33,238 nucleotides of DNA from Bacillus sp. FJAT-27245 (GTDB lineage: Bacteria; Bacillota; Bacilli; Bacillales; Cytobacillaceae). Both the position numbers and the translations under genes were made by a program. The stretch covers positions 1,144,114-1,177,351 of the forward strand of contig NZ_LIGI01000001.1 in NCBI RefSeq assembly GCF_001273955.1. Reading direction: 5' to 3'. Of this stretch, positions 31,335-33,238 are shown in pieces (position 1 is the first letter of the stretch; each line of letters begins with the position of its first letter). Under the pieces are notes generated by a model that did not search any database, had not been told where the DNA came from, and was given only the letters and a program-made list of their open reading frames with translations.

Positions 31335-31365
31335 ACCCGGTTGAAGGCCAGCCGGGTTCCTTTTT
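31335..31365 (+). terminator. Rho-independent terminator
   Basis: ACCCGG pairs with CCGGGT around an 11-nt loop, followed by TCCTTTTT. It lies 160 bp after pepF. The gap 31172-31619 (448 bp) also holds a TTTTTTTAAAAAAA tract at about 31180 and the structured leader candidate at 31519. Confidence 0.65.
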
Positions 31366-31518
31366 CGGTGTTACGCTGCAGGCGCCGGATTTCATAATTT
31401 CTATGGCCATTGAAATAAACAATTACAACATTTGTGAAATTCCACCCCCGACAGCCTATTATTAAGTCAAAGAGGAAAGTCGCAGCTTTTTGTCGAATCT
31501 CTTATGATACAAAAATTA

Positions 31519-31590
31519 GCGTGAACGGCCTCGCTAAAGGCAAGCACAACTGATGGGAAACAGGTAGCGGAATGGTGCCGTGTACCACGC
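31519..31590 (+). ncRNA. Possible structured leader RNA (three-way junction)
   Basis: GCGTG (31519-31523) can pair with CACGC (31586-31590), enclosing two hairpins. One is CGCTA/TAGCG (31532-31536 with 31565-31569) with an inner CTG/CAG closing a GGAAA-containing loop. The other is TGGT/ACCA (31573-31576 with 31584-31587, sharing a base or two with the closing stem). It ends 30 nt before the TTG start and may influence its translation. It has loose resemblance to c-di-GMP-I class layout (AAAGGCAA, GAAA loop) but lacks the conserved GACGCAAAGCC. Stems are short, so this is a candidate only. Confidence 0.35.
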
Positions 31591-31619
31591 CAGTTTTCAA
31601 AAAAGCAGGAGGAGAACAA

Positions 31620-32351
31620 TTGAATATACTTATTGTGTACGCCCATCCAGAACCGAATTCCCTGAACGGTTATTTAAAAAACCTAGCAGTGGAAACACTT
31701 TCAACAGCAGGGCATGAGGTCATGGTATCCGACCTTTATGAAAAAAACTTTAAAGCAGTCGCGGACCGACATGATTTCACGGAGCTGTATAATCCCAAAA
31801 AACTGAATTATATAGTTGAACAATATCACGCTTCGAAAAACAGGACGTTTACAAAAGATATTCTCGAAGAACAGGACCATCTTCTTTGGGCGGATATCGT
31901 AATCTTTCAATTCCCGATTTGGTGGACAGAGTCCCCCGCGATTCTAAAAGGGTGGTTTGACAGGGTTTTGGCCTATAACTTCGCTTATGGGCCCGGGCAT
32001 TATGATCAGGGGAACCTGCGGGGGAAAAAGGCGATGCTATCCATTACCCACGGCGCATCCAGTTTAGCGAATTACGGGAACGATGGCTTAAAAGGAGATT
32101 TAGACGAGAGGCTGTTTAATATTCAGCATGAAAAATTATTCTTTTGCGGAATGGACGTTATCAAGCCGTTTATTTTCCACTCAACAGCGAAGGACGATGT
32201 GAAAACGGACTTATTTAATGCCTATCGGCAGAGGCTGTTGAATATTTCGAATGAACCCGTCATTCCTTTCCATCCATTGGCGCATTATGAAAATGGGCAA
32301 TTAAAGGATGAATACAAAACATCCATGCAGCCAGAACTCAAAATGTTCTAA
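31620..32351 (+). CDS. Flavodoxin-fold NAD(P)H-dependent oxidoreductase (MdaB/KefF-like)
   Basis: This 243-aa protein opens with NILIVYAHPEPNSLNGYLKN, the FMN/FAD-binding start of the Flavodoxin_2 group. ADIVIFQFPIWWTESPAILKGWFDRVL is the hallmark middle segment of quinone reductases and KefF/KefG-type proteins, and KKAMLSITHGAS follows. Members reduce quinones by two electrons with NAD(P)H, or regulate potassium efflux channels. No Kef channel gene is in view. AGGAGGA at 31607-31613 sets the TTG at 31620 with 6-nt spacing; the frame is open further upstream but overlaps the structured leader. It is a single-gene unit. Confidence 0.92.
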   Translation: MNILIVYAHPEPNSLNGYLKNLAVETLSTAGHEVMVSDLYEKNFKAVADRHDFTELYNPKKLNYIVEQYHASKNRTFTKDILEEQDHLLWADIVIFQFPIWWTESPAILKGWFDRVLAYNFAYGPGHYDQGNLRGKKAMLSITHGASSLANYGNDGLKGDLDERLFNIQHEKLFFCGMDVIKPFIFHSTAKDDVKTDLFNAYRQRLLNISNEPVIPFHPLAHYENGQLKDEYKTSMQPELKMF

Positions 32352-32362
32352 GGTGAATAGTT

Positions 32363-32406
32363 ACACAAAAACGCAAGGCATCTTTCATCGCCTTGCGTTT
32401 TTGTGT
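32363..32406. terminator. Strong bidirectional terminator
   Basis: Perfect 17-bp arms (ACACAAAAACGCAAGGC and its complement) surround a 10-nt loop, with A and T tracts inside both ends. Confidence 0.92.
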
Positions 32407-32472
32407 GAAGACGATTCCGGCTGAAGAGCTCAAATGAAACTCTTGCATCTGTTGTGTTTTTTTACATGGGCG

Positions 32473-32632
32473 AGATTTGACTCCCTCCCAAATCTAAATC
32501 TACTAGCGCTTAGGGTCAGGCTGAAACTTTGTGCGATTTCAATCTGGCCCGTTGTTACCAAAGATTACTACAAAGATTTCTTCAGGATATTTATATATAA
32601 ACCTCGGCTAAATGACAGCCGGGTTATTTTTC
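32473..32632 (+). other. Intergenic hairpin cluster
   Basis: The gap 32352-32755 holds three stems in a row after the terminator. AGATTTG/CAAATCT is at 32473-32495. GGGTCAG..TGAAA / TTTCA..CTGGCCC is at 32513-32550 with a 2x2 internal loop. CGGCT/AGCCG near 32604-32621 is flanked by AACC/GGTT and followed by ATTTTT, like a terminator. The series could be a small RNA or a leader, but no clear promoter is seen. Confidence 0.4.
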
Positions 32633-32755
32633 GTCCATTTTTTTTTTCTTGACCATGTCCTTTTTTGCATCGAATCACTATATAAAGGGTGGAAGGTCAG
32701 ATAAAACAATTTGGAAAAAGCATCGACTACAAAGTTGAAAACGGAGGTCTTTTGC

Positions 32756-33238
32756 ATGAGCAAATTATTAATCCAGGAACAGCCACTAATGGTCATTCGG
32801 TCGTTGGCGATGAAAATCGGGCTGAATGAAGCGATTGTCTTGCAGCAAGTCCATTATTGGCTCACCAAAAATGTCCATATCATCGATGGCCGCAGCTGGG
32901 TTTACAACACGTACAAGGAATGGCAGGAGCAAATTCCTTTCTGGTCGGAGAGCACAATCAAACGAGTGTTTAAAACGCTTGAGGAATTAGGTCTTATCAA
33001 AACCGGCAACTTCAACAAGTATAAGATGGACCAGACGAAATGGTACACGATTGACTATGAAAAACTGAAGGAGTTCGAGATTGAAGAGGTTTTCACCGCG
33101 CTAGCTGATGGCCAAGCGAAGCCAGCAAATACTGCGGACTTGTCCATACCAGGAAAAGCTGCCAAAGAATCAATGCCGTTAAATGCCACGAACCCGTATG
33201 TACCGATAGAAGCCACGAACACATTCATGCCGGGAAAA
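32756..33238 (+). CDS. Phage-replication-like winged-helix protein, 3'-truncated
   Basis: 161 codons are visible and the gene runs off the window. The start MSKLLIQEQPLMVIRSLAMK and the segment IGLNEAIVLQQVHYWLTKN match the N-terminal region of phage and integrative-element replication proteins (DnaD/primosome-organiser type) in Firmicutes. SESTIKRVFKTLEELGLIKTGNFNK is the recognition helix and wing, and WYTIDYEKL closes the domain. From about residue 110 the sequence is low-complexity, rich in Ala, Pro, Asn and Thr, probably a linker to a C-terminal domain beyond the edge. CGGAGGT at 32742-32748 gives 7-nt spacing. It may mark the edge of a prophage or mobile element, or be a domesticated remnant. 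Confidence 0.85.
   Translation, partial: MSKLLIQEQPLMVIRSLAMKIGLNEAIVLQQVHYWLTKNVHIIDGRSWVYNTYKEWQEQIPFWSESTIKRVFKTLEELGLIKTGNFNKYKMDQTKWYTIDYEKLKEFEIEEVFTALADGQAKPANTADLSIPGKAAKESMPLNATNPYVPIEATNTFMPGK

Noticed and set aside
31519-31590. c-di-GMP class I riboswitch
   Set aside because: Individual words resemble the class, but the conserved GACGCAAAGCC segment and its pairing are missing, so it is listed only as an unclassified candidate.
1-33238. CRISPR arrays, insertion sequences, tRNA or rRNA genes
   Set aside because: I looked for regular spaced repeats, transposase frames with terminal repeats and cloverleaf-like segments and found none.

Overview
The window looks like a chromosomal segment of an endospore-forming member of the Bacillaceae. 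The genus cannot be fixed from sequence alone. The basis is strong AGGAGG-type ribosome binding sites, frequent TTG and GTG starts, Bacillus-type families (spore coat CotY/CotZ-like, YheC/YheD, DUF4386), rho-independent terminators after most units, and one copy of a GC-rich dispersed repeat that I recall from many Bacillaceae genomes. No rRNA, tRNA, CRISPR array or insertion sequence was seen. Base composition is mosaic: moderate-GC blocks (about 1-9 kb, 17.5-18.4 kb, 29.3-33.2 kb) alternate with visibly AT-rich blocks (10.5-17.4, 18.6-20.4, 26-28.8 kb) that look acquired or lineage-specific.

Left part (1-8.8 kb): the 3' part of an oligopeptide-binding protein gene; a small DUF3899-like membrane protein; a 41-bp tandem repeat; an unrecognised 189-aa gene; an HTH regulator and alpha/beta hydrolase operon preceded by two copies of a TTATCA-N4-TGATAA dyad; a three-gene module (small membrane protein, 74-aa XRE regulator, DUF4386 membrane protein); then an SDR oxidoreductase, a nucleoside 2-deoxyribosyltransferase-like protein and a TRM11-like RNA methyltransferase. 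The three-gene module is present again at 8.83-10.26 kb as a direct duplicate. There both membrane-protein genes are broken, but the XRE regulator is intact with only three substitutions.

Centre (10.5-16.35 kb): this is the most interesting part, two adjacent transcription units that look like one spore-surface amidoligase locus. Unit 1 is an ATP-grasp ligase plus a cysteine-rich CotY/CotZ-like coat protein, with a sigma-K-like promoter candidate upstream. Unit 2 is a paralogous ATP-grasp ligase, a YheC/YheD-family ATP-grasp protein and a MurF-like Mur ligase overlapping it by 4 nt. The inferred role is non-ribosomal peptide or poly-amino-acid synthesis, or tagging of coat proteins, during sporulation. 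Substrate and product are unknown.

Right part (16.5-33.2 kb): GNAT acetyltransferase, nitroreductase, a small lipoprotein, a histidine phosphatase/Nudix pair, an NCS2 purine-type permease divergent from a LysR regulator, a small TM/coiled-coil protein, a dispersed repeat, a lipoprotein with a CxxC pair, a DUF3291-like and a VOC protein, an AT-rich DeoR-NIPSNAP-MFS block, a decayed 3' fragment of a second nitroreductase gene, oligoendopeptidase F, a flavodoxin-fold oxidoreductase with a possible structured leader, and the start of a phage-replication-like winged-helix gene that runs off the right edge.
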